A stretch of DNA of 64,000 bases from positions 124,001-188,000 of the forward strand of contig NZ_LLWP01000008.1 of the NCBI RefSeq assembly GCF_001412215.1, in the 5' to 3' direction. Position numbers and translations under genes: made by a program. Source of the DNA: Pedobacter sp. Hv1 (lineage in GTDB: Bacteria > Bacteroidota > Bacteroidia > Sphingobacteriales > Sphingobacteriaceae). The notes beneath the pieces are model-generated. The model saw nothing but the letters and a program-made list of their open reading frames with translations, ran no database searches and had not been told where the DNA came from. Positions 26,593 to 35,959 of the stretch are shown here, piece by piece. The stretch's first letter is position 1, and each line of letters opens with the position of its first letter.

Positions 26593-28419
26593 ATGAAACT
26601 ACAACTCATAGACATTTTAATTCTGGTTACCTATCTCGCCACCATGGTGCTCATTGGTTTTTACATGAGAAACAAGGCCAAGCAAGATAAAGAAAGCTAT
26701 CTAATGGGCGGCAAAAAATTGCCTTGGTATATGCTGGGACTTAGCGATGCGAGCGACATGTTCGACATTAGCGGAACCATGTGGATGGTTGCCCTCTGTT
26801 TTGTATACGGCTTCAAAAGCATTTGGATCCCATGGTTATGGCCTGTTTTTAACCAGGTTTTTATGATGATGTTCTTGTCTAAATGGCTCAGAAGATCTAA
26901 TGCTACCACAGGTGCCGAATGGTTAAAAACCAGATTTGGCCTTAGCGGAAAAGGAGTTACAGGTTCGCATGTAATTGTAATTGCCTTTGCCTTAATCAGC
27001 TGCCTCGGTTTCTTGGCCTATGGGTTTGTGGGCTTGGGCAAGTTTGTACAAGTTTTCATTCCTTGGGATGCGATTAAAGACTACATCCCTTTCCATGTAA
27101 CCGATAAATATGTACCCCATTTTTATGGCATCGTATTTACCTTGTTCGCCATGTTCTATTCTATTATTGGAGGTATGCACAGTATTGTTTTGGGCGATGC
27201 CATTAAGTATTCGATCATGACTTTGGCTTGTATTGCCATTGGTGTAATTGCTGTACAACATTTAAACGGACAAACCTTAAACGTACCAAAGGGATGGAAC
27301 GACCCTTTCTTTAGCTGGAAACTGAACCTCGATTGGAGCAAGATTGCTGCCGATGCCAACAAGAAAATTGCCGATGATGGTTTTAGTCTCTTCGGGATCT
27401 TTTTTATGATGATGTTGATGAAAGGGATTTTCGCCTCATTGGCAGGTCCGGCTCCGAACTACGATATGCAAAAAATATTGAGTACACGTAGCCCAAAAGA
27501 GGCCAGTAAAATGACTGGTTTTGTAAGCATTATCCTTTTGCCTATCCGCTACTCTATGATTACCGGATTAACCGTGCTAGCGCTTTTATATTACAACCAG
27601 CTTTACCTAAAAGGACCAGATGGCGTAACCGATTTCGAGCGCATCTTGCCCGCAACCATCAACAATTTTTTACCTGTTGGTGTATTAGGTTTAGTATTAA
27701 CTGGCCTGCTAGGGGCATTTATGGGCACATTCAGTGGCACTTTAAATGCGGCACAAGCCTACATCGTAAACGACATTTATTTAAAATACATTAACCCTAC
27801 CGCAGCAACTAAAAAAATCATGTCTATGAACTACATTGTAGGTGTAGTAGTAGTAGCTGTAGGGATCTTTTTTGGCTTTTTAGCCAACGATGTAAACAAT
27901 GTGCTGCAATGGATAGTTGGAGGTTTATATGGTGGCTATGTGGCTGCCAATTGTTTAAAATGGTATTGGTGGCGCTTTAATGCCAATGGCTTTTTCTGGG
28001 GAATGGCCGTTGGTGTTGGTGCAGCCTTGTTAATGCCTTATGTAACAACGGGCCTTCCCTTATATTGGTGGCCATTGCTCTTTGTGCTTTCCTTTATTGG
28101 TTGTTTAATTGGCGCCTATACCGCTCCGCCAACAGACACTACTGTGTTAACCTCATTTTATAAAACGGTAAGACCATGGGGATTTTGGCAACCCATACAT
28201 CGTATTGTAACAGCAGAAGACCCAACTTTTGAAGCCAATAAAAACTTTAAGCTAGATATGTTCAACGTAGTACTTGGCGTTATTGCACAGCTCTGTTTAA
28301 CCATTGCACCAATGTACCTCATTACAGGAATGTACTCCCCTTTATGGATAGCCCTAGCCATTTTAGCCGTCATCATCTTTACTTTAAAAAGAACCTGGTG
28401 GAATAGATTAGAAGATTAA
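26593..28419 (+). CDS. Sodium:solute symporter (SSS family), probable mannobiose importer
   Basis: 608 residues with about 13-14 membrane segments. Early motifs MLIGFYMRNKAKQDKESYLMGGKKLPWYMLGLSDASDMFDISGTMW-type sequence (around 20-60) and GLLGAFMGTFSGTLNAAQAYIVNDIY (around 375-400, sodium-site region) belong to the SSS family of Na+-coupled sugar transporters. Placed between the mannanase and the cytoplasmic phosphorylase with gaps of only 13 and 8 bp, it should carry the disaccharide across the inner membrane. Confidence 0.88.
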   Translation: MKLQLIDILILVTYLATMVLIGFYMRNKAKQDKESYLMGGKKLPWYMLGLSDASDMFDISGTMWMVALCFVYGFKSIWIPWLWPVFNQVFMMMFLSKWLRRSNATTGAEWLKTRFGLSGKGVTGSHVIVIAFALISCLGFLAYGFVGLGKFVQVFIPWDAIKDYIPFHVTDKYVPHFYGIVFTLFAMFYSIIGGMHSIVLGDAIKYSIMTLACIAIGVIAVQHLNGQTLNVPKGWNDPFFSWKLNLDWSKIAADANKKIADDGFSLFGIFFMMMLMKGIFASLAGPAPNYDMQKILSTRSPKEASKMTGFVSIILLPIRYSMITGLTVLALLYYNQLYLKGPDGVTDFERILPATINNFLPVGVLGLVLTGLLGAFMGTFSGTLNAAQAYIVNDIYLKYINPTAATKKIMSMNYIVGVVVVAVGIFFGFLANDVNNVLQWIVGGLYGGYVAANCLKWYWWRFNANGFFWGMAVGVGAALLMPYVTTGLPLYWWPLLFVLSFIGCLIGAYTAPPTDTTVLTSFYKTVRPWGFWQPIHRIVTAEDPTFEANKNFKLDMFNVVLGVIAQLCLTIAPMYLITGMYSPLWIALAILAVIIFTLKRTWWNRLED

Positions 28420-28427
28420 GAAAACAC

Positions 28428-29651
28428 ATGAAAACGAATTTCGAACAACGCATTACACAATTGGCCAAAAACCAGGAAGAGTTAATTCAAACTCCAAACC
28501 AAAAGATTGAAGAAGGAAATGGCCTTTTCAATAGATATAAAAACGCAGTATTAACAGCTGGCCATGTGCCATTCAATTGGAAATACGACCTTAACCCTCA
28601 AACCAATCCTTATTTAATGGAGAGGTTTGGCATTAATGCCGTACTTAACGCAGGTGCTATTAAATGGCAAGACAAATATGTGTTGATTGCCAGAGTAGAA
28701 GGAAACGATAGAAAATCTTTCTTTGCAGTAGCCGAAAGCCCTAACGGGATAGACAATTTCCGCTTTTGGGAATATCCGGTGGTGATGCCAGAAACGCATG
28801 AACCAGATACCAACATTTACGACATCAGATTGGTAGCTCATGAAGATGGCTGGATCTACGGTCTTTTTTGCACCGAACGTAGAGATCCGAGTGCTAGCGC
28901 TGGCGATCAATCTGCGGCCATTGCACAGTGTGGAATTGCACGCACCAAAAACCTGGTAGACTGGCAAAGGTTGGCCGATTTAAAAACATCCTCTCCGCAG
29001 CAACGCAATGTAGTATTGCACCCCGAGTTTGTACATGGAAAGTATGCCTTTTATACCCGCCCACAAGATGGATTTGTTGATGCCGGCAATGGTGGTGGCA
29101 TTGGCTTTGGCCTTTCTGCTTCTATAGAAAATGCAGTGGTAACAACTGAAATTGTGATTGATAAAAAAGTTTACCATACTGTTTACGAAGCTAAAAATGG
29201 ACAAGGTCCGGCCCCTATCAAAACATCAAAAGGTTGGTTACATTTGGCCCACGGCGTAAGAAACACGGCCGCTGGATTAAGATATGTGTTGTACATGTTT
29301 ATGACAGACCTCAACGACCTTACTAAAGTGATCCATAAACCTGCAGGTTATTTTTTAGCACCAGAAGGAAGAGAAAGAATTGGAGATGTGTCTAATGTGG
29401 TGTTCAGCAACGGTTGGATTGCGGATGAAGATGGAACTGTTTACATCTATTACGCTTCTTCAGACACCCGCATGCATGTGGCTACAAGTACCATTGCCCA
29501 ATTAACCGATTATGTGATCAACAACCCAGAAGACGGTCTACGTTCTGCTACTTCTGTAAACACCATTATAGATATTATTGATCGGAATAAAAAAATTGCA
29601 GATGAGACGCCTATTGCCGTAAATTTAAACGGACAATCTGCGCATTTGTAA
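28428..29651 (+). CDS. GH130 4-O-beta-D-mannosyl-D-glucose phosphorylase
   Basis: 407 residues of a five-bladed beta-propeller. The N-terminal AVLTAGHVPFNWKYDLN and LMERFGINAVLNAGAI are typical of GH130 subfamily 1, and Asp132 in TNIYDIRLV is at the place of the catalytic acid (Asp131 in the B. fragilis enzyme). RPQDGF and GIGFGLS supply phosphate and sugar contacts. The enzyme splits mannosyl-glucose with phosphate to mannose 1-phosphate and glucose in the cytoplasm. The next gene, starting one base after this stop codon, encodes the epimerase that makes its substrate. Confidence 0.93.
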   Translation: MKTNFEQRITQLAKNQEELIQTPNQKIEEGNGLFNRYKNAVLTAGHVPFNWKYDLNPQTNPYLMERFGINAVLNAGAIKWQDKYVLIARVEGNDRKSFFAVAESPNGIDNFRFWEYPVVMPETHEPDTNIYDIRLVAHEDGWIYGLFCTERRDPSASAGDQSAAIAQCGIARTKNLVDWQRLADLKTSSPQQRNVVLHPEFVHGKYAFYTRPQDGFVDAGNGGGIGFGLSASIENAVVTTEIVIDKKVYHTVYEAKNGQGPAPIKTSKGWLHLAHGVRNTAAGLRYVLYMFMTDLNDLTKVIHKPAGYFLAPEGRERIGDVSNVVFSNGWIADEDGTVYIYYASSDTRMHVATSTIAQLTDYVINNPEDGLRSATSVNTIIDIIDRNKKIADETPIAVNLNGQSAHL

Positions 29652-29652
29652 C

Positions 29653-30867
29653 ATGGATCCCGAAAAAATAAATACTTACAAAACCGAAGTAACAGCTGAA
29701 CTGGAAAGCCTGCTCAACTGGTGGATCACCTTTACAGTTGATACAGAAGAGGGTGGTTTTTATGGCAAGATAGACCACAACAATACCGTGGCTCCAACTG
29801 CGCCAAAAGGCCTGGTCTTAAACGCAAGGATCCTTTACACTTTTGCTTCGGCCTATTTATTAACTGGCAAGCAGCCTTATCTTGCCATGGCAGATAGGGC
29901 ATTTACCTACCTCACTACCCATTTTTTAGACACAGAAAATGGTGGTTTTTATTGGGCTGTAGATTTTAAGGGAGCAATGTTAGATGGCAAAAAGCAAGTT
30001 TACGGACAAGCTTTTGCCATTTACGCATTTGCCGAATATTATAAGGCTACCCAAAACGAAAAAGCTTTGGCATTGGCCATTGATGGCTTTTCATTATTGG
30101 AGCAACACAGCTTTGATCATCAGTACTTAGGTTATTTAGAAGCCTTTACCAAAAATTGGCAAGAAATTGACGATCTGCGTTTAAGCGACAAAGATCAAAA
30201 CGAAAAAAAATCGATGAACACGCATCTGCATGTAATCGAAGCTTATACCAATCTTTATGCCGTATGGCCAAACGAAGCTTTGGCACAGGCCATAAAGAAA
30301 TTATTAGCTAATTTTTCTACACACATCATTGATAAAGACACTTATCATCTCCAATTGTTTTTTGCAGAGAACTGGGAAGTGAAATCTTCGTTAGTTTCTT
30401 TCGGGCATGACATTGAAGCAGCCTGGTTATTACAAGAAGCCGCAGAAATGATCGCCGACCCAACAGCAATTGTTCAATTCAAAAACCTTGCACTAAATAT
30501 CAGTAAGGCCAGCACCAAAGGTTTAGCTGAAAATGGTGGGCTATGGTATGAATATGATACCGCAACTGCACACTGGATTAAAGAGTGGCATTGGTGGCCA
30601 CAGGCCGAGGCCATGGTTGGTTTTTTTAATGCTTGGCAGCTTAGCGGAGACGAGCAATTTCTAACCCATTCCCTACAAAGTTGGTCTTTTATTAAACAAT
30701 ATATTAGAGACAAGCAAAAGGGAGAATGGCATTGGGGACTTAACAGTGATTACTCGCTTATGCAGGGCGAAGATAAAGCTGGCTTTTGGAAATGCCCCTA
30801 CCACAATGGCAGAGCATGTATAGAACTCATTAAAAGAATAACTGCCAAAAACCTTCATACTTGGTAA
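29653..30867 (+). CDS. Cellobiose 2-epimerase (AGE family)
   Basis: 404 residues of an (alpha/alpha)6 barrel of the N-acylglucosamine 2-epimerase superfamily. The three histidines of cellobiose 2-epimerases are at His193 (MNTHLHVIEAYT), His252 (SFGHDIEAAWLL) and His384 (KCPYHNGRACIE), with the spacing of characterised enzymes, and Trp-rich EWHWWPQAEAMVG lines the pocket. It converts beta-1,4-mannobiose to mannosyl-glucose, feeding the phosphorylase. It ends the mannan operon; the preceding gene stops one base before its start. Confidence 0.92.
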   Translation: MDPEKINTYKTEVTAELESLLNWWITFTVDTEEGGFYGKIDHNNTVAPTAPKGLVLNARILYTFASAYLLTGKQPYLAMADRAFTYLTTHFLDTENGGFYWAVDFKGAMLDGKKQVYGQAFAIYAFAEYYKATQNEKALALAIDGFSLLEQHSFDHQYLGYLEAFTKNWQEIDDLRLSDKDQNEKKSMNTHLHVIEAYTNLYAVWPNEALAQAIKKLLANFSTHIIDKDTYHLQLFFAENWEVKSSLVSFGHDIEAAWLLQEAAEMIADPTAIVQFKNLALNISKASTKGLAENGGLWYEYDTATAHWIKEWHWWPQAEAMVGFFNAWQLSGDEQFLTHSLQSWSFIKQYIRDKQKGEWHWGLNSDYSLMQGEDKAGFWKCPYHNGRACIELIKRITAKNLHTW

Positions 30868-30978
30868 TATTCCCAACTTATATCGCTAAAAAGGAGAATT
30901 ACAATTGGGCATGTAAAAAAAATTACGATATTTAGGGTCATCATCGCCCTTAATTATTTATCGATCCCTTAATCGCTC

Positions 30979-31347
30979 ATGAAAGTTAAGTTTATTAATA
31001 GTTATACTTTGGCTTCCTATTTTGTCCTAGGTACATTTATTATTGGTGTAATCAACATTTTTATTCACGGATTAGAAGACCTAGCAGATGTAATTTTAGC
31101 GGTGGTTATCCTTCTGCTCAGGTATTTTTCTTTTGTATTGGTTAAAAGAAGCTTCAATTGGAGTAAATATCTTTTAGTTCTTTTATTGGCTCGAAGCGTT
31201 TATCGCCTTTGGTATATCTGCAATTTACCAGGCACCGATTTTCTGGGTGTATTTATGATGATCCTACAAATTATCTTTACCATACTGGCTTTATCCTTAA
31301 TTACCAAGGTACCCGCTAATATTTACAAAAAACGAACCCGCATCTAA
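30979..31347 (+). CDS. Small membrane protein, unknown function
   Basis: 122 residues with about four hydrophobic helices (LASYFVLGTFIIGVINIFI, ADVILAVVILLLRYFSFVLV, KYLLVLLLARSVYRLWYI, VFMMILQIIFTILALSLI) and a basic tail (KKRTRI). No family recognised. It follows the epimerase gene by 111 bp and converges with the YceI-like gene 9 bp away. Confidence 0.6.
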   Translation: MKVKFINSYTLASYFVLGTFIIGVINIFIHGLEDLADVILAVVILLLRYFSFVLVKRSFNWSKYLLVLLLARSVYRLWYICNLPGTDFLGVFMMILQIIFTILALSLITKVPANIYKKRTRI

Positions 31348-31356
31348 GCTATTTTA

Positions 31357-32010
31357 TTATCTGCTCAAATCTTGAGATTTAACTACGGCAATCTGCTCAT
31401 TGCTTAAGGTTATCTCTAGATCTATCTTGATCTCATCGTTGTTTTTAATAGCTCCCAATATCGTTTCGGGCATTTTAAACTGGTAATCGCTCAGTTTGAT
31501 ATAGTGTGTTCCTCGAAATGTTAAACTTTGGTCTTTATTCACCACATGGTGCAACTGCAATGCAACTCGATTGCTTTTGCCCCCTATTTGTAACTCGCCA
31601 ATAACATTGGTCATTTTCATTACAGATAGCACCATGGCATTGCTTTGTTTAAAGCTGATCTGAGTTACACCATTGTACCTAAACAATTCATCCATCGCCT
31701 CATTCATTAATGGATTTTCGCCTTTAAGTTCGTTTACCGGCAATACAAAACTCAATTGCGATAGTTCTTGCAGCTCGTCCTTTTCTAGACTGAAATAACC
31801 GTTACAAGCAAAATTTAAAGCAGTAACCGACCAATTGCCAATAGTAGAACTCCCTTCTACAGCAATCTTAGAACGATCGTAACTTTTATAATAGATTTCT
31901 TCTTCTTTAGTTCTTACAAAAGAGATACAGATCACAACGATCAGCAATAATACGATGCTAAAAAGTCCTGTTTTTTGAAATACAAAATTTTTAAAATTCT
32001 TCATCATCAT
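31357..32010 (-). CDS. YceI-like protein with N-terminal membrane anchor
   Basis: 217 residues: a basic start, one transmembrane or uncleaved signal helix (LFSIVLLLIVVICISFV, about 17-33), then a lipocalin-like domain with SKIAVEGSSTIGNWSVTAL, LSFVLPVNELKG, ITFRGTHYIKLSDYQFKMPETILGAIKNNDEIKIDLEITL-type strands of the YceI family. YceI proteins bind isoprenoid or other hydrophobic ligands in the periplasm. The WS/T after GxSTIGNW replaces the usual STLHGWT. Divergent from the receptor gene at 32210. Confidence 0.7.
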   Translation of the reverse strand: MMMKNFKNFVFQKTGLFSIVLLLIVVICISFVRTKEEEIYYKSYDRSKIAVEGSSTIGNWSVTALNFACNGYFSLEKDELQELSQLSFVLPVNELKGENPLMNEAMDELFRYNGVTQISFKQSNAMVLSVMKMTNVIGELQIGGKSNRVALQLHHVVNKDQSLTFRGTHYIKLSDYQFKMPETILGAIKNNDEIKIDLEITLSNEQIAVVKSQDLSR

Positions 32011-32209
32011 TTGATTTTAAGGGGATTATCATTCAAAAATAAATGTTTAAACATATAAAATCTATGACATCCATACACTCAAAAAAGTGATTGATCTCAT
32101 TTTTTTGAATTGGCTAACTAATGATTACTATCTAACAATTTTCCTTAACCCAAGCAACATCTAAAAAAGTTGGGTGTCTTGTAAAAAACCAAAACAAGCC
32201 CAAACTACC

Positions 32210-34972
32210 ATGAGAATCTTATTTCTACTTTTATCATTATGTACCCTATCTCTTTTTTCGAAAGCACAAGACCATAAAGGAAGCATCCAAGGTATAGTGA
32301 TCGACTCTACTACTTCGAAACCCATTACTTATGCAACCATAAGTATTTACAAAGCAACAGATACCACCCTAATCAGTTATAAGTTAAGTGATGAAAAAGG
32401 AGAGTTTCGGATCCCCTTGCTCCCTACTGCACTTCAATTAAGGGTAGTGGTTACTTTTACAGGTTATGCAGTTTACCGCAAAGAATTGTTGATCAGCAGC
32501 GACAAACTTCAGGTCGATCTGGGTAAAATATTGATGAACACTTCTGCCCTGAGCCTGAATGAGATTGTAGTACACGCCGAACGCCCACCCATTACCGTAA
32601 GAAAAGATACTGTAGAGTTTAATGCAGCTTCTTTTAAAACCTTACCAGATGCTTTGGTAGAAGACCTATTGCGCAAATTGCCCGGGGTAAATGTAGATAA
32701 GGATGGAAATATCTTGGTGAATGGCCGCAGAGTATCGACCATTTATGTAGATGGAAAAGAGTTTTTTGGTGGAGATGTACGCATTGCCTCGAAGAACCTC
32801 CCAGCCAATACCATAGACAAAGTACAGGCCATGAATGATCCTGAAGCGATAAGGCTAAATCCCCTGATGCCTGAAGCAGATATTCCGCAAGTGATTAACC
32901 TTAAACTAAAACCCGGCATCAAAAAAGGAATGTTTGGTAAAATATATGCCGGTGGAGGCTTCAAAGACAAAGGAGAAGCAGGAGCCATGTTGAACCTTTT
33001 TAGAGATACTACGCAAATCAGTTTATTAGGCTATGGCAACAATTTGAACAAAGCAGCTTTTGCCTTTACCGATCTACGTTCTGTGGGTGGTTTTAACCGA
33101 AGTGGTTGGGGCAATGCCAATGGCAACGGTAATGGCGGTCTCTCTATCGATAAGGTATCTTTTGGCGGTTTTGGCTCTGGATTAATGACATCTTCTGGTG
33201 GTGGCGGAAACTTCAATACCATGATCAAAAAAGTACAGTTTAGCCTTAACTATTTTTATGGCGCCGTAGTATCAGATTATGATGAATTGAGGAACACCCA
33301 ACAAAATTATAAGGATACCTTGCTCATTACCAGACAGAATATGGACCAACAAGCTCGTACCCATGCCCAAATGATAGGCTCGAAAGTAGCGTTTAACCTA
33401 TCGCCAAAATTGCGTGTAGAATTTAGGCCTACTTTTGTTTTTACTAAAGAAAATACCCGCCAAATTTTCGATATCAACTCTACCAATAACAAGGGCATAC
33501 TTAACCAAAGCAATAACGACCAACAAAACCGCAACAATGGTTTTACCTACATGTCTGTGTTAAGAGTAATCACCAACTTTACTAAAAAAGGAAGAACTTT
33601 TGATGCCTACAACATTACCAATATCGACAACACTAACACCAATCTTTTTAACAAGGCGAACAATTACTTTTTCCAACCACCATCGCAAAGTATCTTAAAT
33701 CAGTTAAGAAGGAATGATACGCGTAATACAAGTAATCTTTTCATGGCGTATTACAACGATCTTTGGAACGAAAAAACCAGCTTTAGCTCGAGCATTAATT
33801 CTTCTTACTTCCATAACACCAATGACATTGGGACTTTTTTACCAGACATCAATGAGCAATACATCATTGGCGTGCCTTCATTGTCTCAAGATTTTATAAG
33901 ATCAGGCATGAAAAATGATGTTACGACAAGCATCCGTTGGAAATTCAAAAAATTATCTTTTGGCCCAGGTATAGGCCTAAGTTCTTATATCGCTAAAAAT
34001 GCATTTAGTGCCAGCACTTCCGTTCAACAGAATTTCTTTTTTGTACTTCCTTCATTCAACATCAGCTACGATATCTTTAACCTCAGCTACCAGACCAATT
34101 ATCGCGAGCCTGCCATGGCCAACCTACAACCTGTAGTAAACAACACCAATCCATTGTTTATCAGAAAAGGAAATCCAGACTTGAAGCCATCCTATAACAA
34201 TGCCTTAAACTTATCGATAAGGAAGTACGACACCAAACGTTTCATGACTTATAACATTGGCTTTAATGGATCGATAGTTAAAAACGCTACCATTATTTCT
34301 CGTACCCTTAACAGTTCAGGCGTACAAAGTACAATGCCTATCAATAGCAGTGGGATATGGACCATCGGCAATAACCTCTCTTTTCAAAAAGACTGGAAAT
34401 TGGCAAACAATCGTCAGATCTCATTTATAGCTTCAAACAATAGCTCACTTAACCAATCGTTGGTGATGCTCAATCAGGTAAAAAGCGATTTCCAGACTTG
34501 GAGCATTCGCCCCTCTGGCGAAATCAGGATTAACCTGAACGACAAGTTTGAGCTGAACCAAGCTTATAGCCTTACCCGTTTCAGCAATAAATACGAAAGC
34601 AAAGAGTTTACCAGTCAATCTTTAACCTATCACGATTCGAAGAGCGAAATTATCTTCCGCATTGCGGATAAACTGGTTTGGGAAACTTCGTTAGATTACC
34701 GCTACAACCCTAATTCGGTACCGGGCTTATTGAAAGATTATTACAAATGGAATGCAGCCGTAACCTATATTTTCTTAAAAGGCCGGAGAGGTCAATTAAA
34801 ATTTGCGGTTAACGATATCCTCGACCAAAATATCATGGCCTCGAGAACGGTTCGCGAAAACTTGATAGAAGATATGCAGGGCAGTACCATTAGAAGATAT
34901 GGGCTACTTACTTTCACCTATAACATCAGAAATTTTGGAGAAAAGATTGGTGGTAAAAACAAATTATTTTAA
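32210..34972 (+). CDS. Outer-membrane beta-barrel / TonB-dependent receptor-like protein
   Basis: 920 residues from the ATG at 32210 (MRILFLLLSLCTLSLFSKAQ signal), preferred over a GTG 36 nt upstream that would hide the signal peptide. A carboxypeptidase-regulatory domain (about 22-100) leads into a plug-like segment (LPDALVEDLLRKLPGVNVDKDGNILVNGRRV, IYVDGKEFFGGD), followed by a Gly/Asn-rich loop (GNANGNGNGG) and a barrel. This is the outer membrane beta-barrel family-3 architecture common in Bacteroidota. The substrate is unknown. A strong bidirectional terminator follows. Confidence 0.85.
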   Translation: MRILFLLLSLCTLSLFSKAQDHKGSIQGIVIDSTTSKPITYATISIYKATDTTLISYKLSDEKGEFRIPLLPTALQLRVVVTFTGYAVYRKELLISSDKLQVDLGKILMNTSALSLNEIVVHAERPPITVRKDTVEFNAASFKTLPDALVEDLLRKLPGVNVDKDGNILVNGRRVSTIYVDGKEFFGGDVRIASKNLPANTIDKVQAMNDPEAIRLNPLMPEADIPQVINLKLKPGIKKGMFGKIYAGGGFKDKGEAGAMLNLFRDTTQISLLGYGNNLNKAAFAFTDLRSVGGFNRSGWGNANGNGNGGLSIDKVSFGGFGSGLMTSSGGGGNFNTMIKKVQFSLNYFYGAVVSDYDELRNTQQNYKDTLLITRQNMDQQARTHAQMIGSKVAFNLSPKLRVEFRPTFVFTKENTRQIFDINSTNNKGILNQSNNDQQNRNNGFTYMSVLRVITNFTKKGRTFDAYNITNIDNTNTNLFNKANNYFFQPPSQSILNQLRRNDTRNTSNLFMAYYNDLWNEKTSFSSSINSSYFHNTNDIGTFLPDINEQYIIGVPSLSQDFIRSGMKNDVTTSIRWKFKKLSFGPGIGLSSYIAKNAFSASTSVQQNFFFVLPSFNISYDIFNLSYQTNYREPAMANLQPVVNNTNPLFIRKGNPDLKPSYNNALNLSIRKYDTKRFMTYNIGFNGSIVKNATIISRTLNSSGVQSTMPINSSGIWTIGNNLSFQKDWKLANNRQISFIASNNSSLNQSLVMLNQVKSDFQTWSIRPSGEIRINLNDKFELNQAYSLTRFSNKYESKEFTSQSLTYHDSKSEIIFRIADKLVWETSLDYRYNPNSVPGLLKDYYKWNAAVTYIFLKGRRGQLKFAVNDILDQNIMASRTVRENLIEDMQGSTIRRYGLLTFTYNIRNFGEKIGGKNKLF

Positions 34973-34999
34973 GCAATAAACTAAACAACTATAACTCAC

Positions 35000-35037
35000 G
35001 AAAGCTTTACCCCACCAGGTAAGGCTTTCTATTTTTT
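35000..35037 (+). terminator. Bidirectional terminator between convergent genes
   Basis: GAAAGCTTTACC and GGTAAGGCTTTC form a 12-bp stem with one mismatch, followed by TATTTTTTA on the plus strand. It ends the receptor gene (stop 34972) and overlaps the stop codon of the convergent DUF1801 gene (35029). Confidence 0.85.
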
Positions 35038-35469
35038 ATTGATTTTAGAAATGGTTTGCCCTACAGTTTTGCTAGGTTTATCCATATCCTTTTTTGCAAA
35101 ATCTATGGCAGTTTGGAGCAGTTGTTTCACTTTCTCATTCCTATAATCGCTCTCTGCCTTAACAGGGATGTGTCTAATCAGATTTCCTGTACCAGCAAGC
35201 AAATGATGCGGATCGGCTAACAAAGTGCCTTTGTTAAAACCCAAGTTCAAATGATTGGTATAGATTGGGATCATACAATAAGCATCGCCCAATTTCTCTG
35301 AGGTTGAAAAAACAGCTGTTAAGGCATGGGTATGATAAATCAGCTCATTGCTGTCTGGATATAGGTCTAATATAAACGCCCTTAAATCGCAAAACAACTC
35401 AATTACCTCTTGTTCTTTCTGCACCAATAAAGCCTGAAAATCTGGATGTATAGGTCTCTCTGTCATCAT
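35029..35469 (-). CDS. DUF1801 domain protein
   Basis: Start set at the ATG on 35469-35467, which overlaps the stop of the upstream VOC gene as ATGA (translational coupling); the product has about 146 residues beginning MMTERPIHPDF. The core DLYPDSNELIYHTHALTAVFSTSEK and YCMIPIYTNHLNLGFNKGTLL resembles the DUF1801/YdhG fold, a small alpha/beta family related to frataxin-like proteins with no settled function. The tail is basic. The C-terminus overlaps the terminator hairpin. Confidence 0.75.
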   Translation of the reverse strand: MMTERPIHPDFQALLVQKEQEVIELFCDLRAFILDLYPDSNELIYHTHALTAVFSTSEKLGDAYCMIPIYTNHLNLGFNKGTLLADPHHLLAGTGNLIRHIPVKAESDYRNEKVKQLLQTAIDFAKKDMDKPSKTVGQTISKINKK

Positions 35470-35849
35470 CTGGCACTCGGATCTGTTTGCATGGCACAAA
35501 TTAAATTACCTTCGGTATCTAAAAACTTGGCAATCCAGCCCACATAAGGGATGGCCATTTTTGGCATGAGAATTTGTCCGCCTTTGCTTTCAACTCTTTG
35601 TATAATTTCGTTAATATCCGCTACCGCAATGGTACATTCTAAACCAATTAGTTTTTCTTTTACAGGAGAATATTGTCTGGATTGTAAGGCCCCAATCAAT
35701 TCCCCATCTTCCGATTGATCAGCTTTGATCTGCAAAAAATCGCTCGGACCATAAGCATTGAAACCCCAGTCAAACACGTCACCATAAAAATCTTTTGCCC
35801 GATCCATATCGTCAATATGAATGGCAAAATGAACCAGTTTATTTTTCAT
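35466..35849 (-). CDS. VOC (glyoxalase/bleomycin-resistance fold) protein
   Basis: Start at ATG 35849-35847 (MKNKLVHFAIHIDDMDRAKDFYGD); the longer frame upstream has no VOC similarity. The 127-residue product has the two beta-alpha-beta-beta-beta modules of the vicinal oxygen chelate fold: LVHFAIHIDDMDRAKDFYGDVFDW and IGLECTIAVADINEIIQRVESKGGQILMPKM-type halves, with His8 as a likely metal ligand. Proteins of this subgroup are often annotated glyoxalase-like, without known substrate. Coupled by a 4-bp overlap to the DUF1801 gene. Confidence 0.85.
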   Translation of the reverse strand: MKNKLVHFAIHIDDMDRAKDFYGDVFDWGFNAYGPSDFLQIKADQSEDGELIGALQSRQYSPVKEKLIGLECTIAVADINEIIQRVESKGGQILMPKMAIPYVGWIAKFLDTEGNLICAMQTDPSAR

Positions 35850-35959
35850 TTGGTTTAATTTTGATTGTTGCTCAGCTGATTTACAGCTCAACTCTATCAA
35901 CGAATTTAACGATTTAACAGCACATCTCTTTTGATCTATATCAAAAAGACACAAACTGT

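Noticed and set aside
30900..30978. Separate promoter or riboswitch before the small membrane protein gene at 30979
   Set aside because: Only a weak AGGG/CCCT hairpin is seen and no TTG/TAnnTTTG pair; not enough to call.
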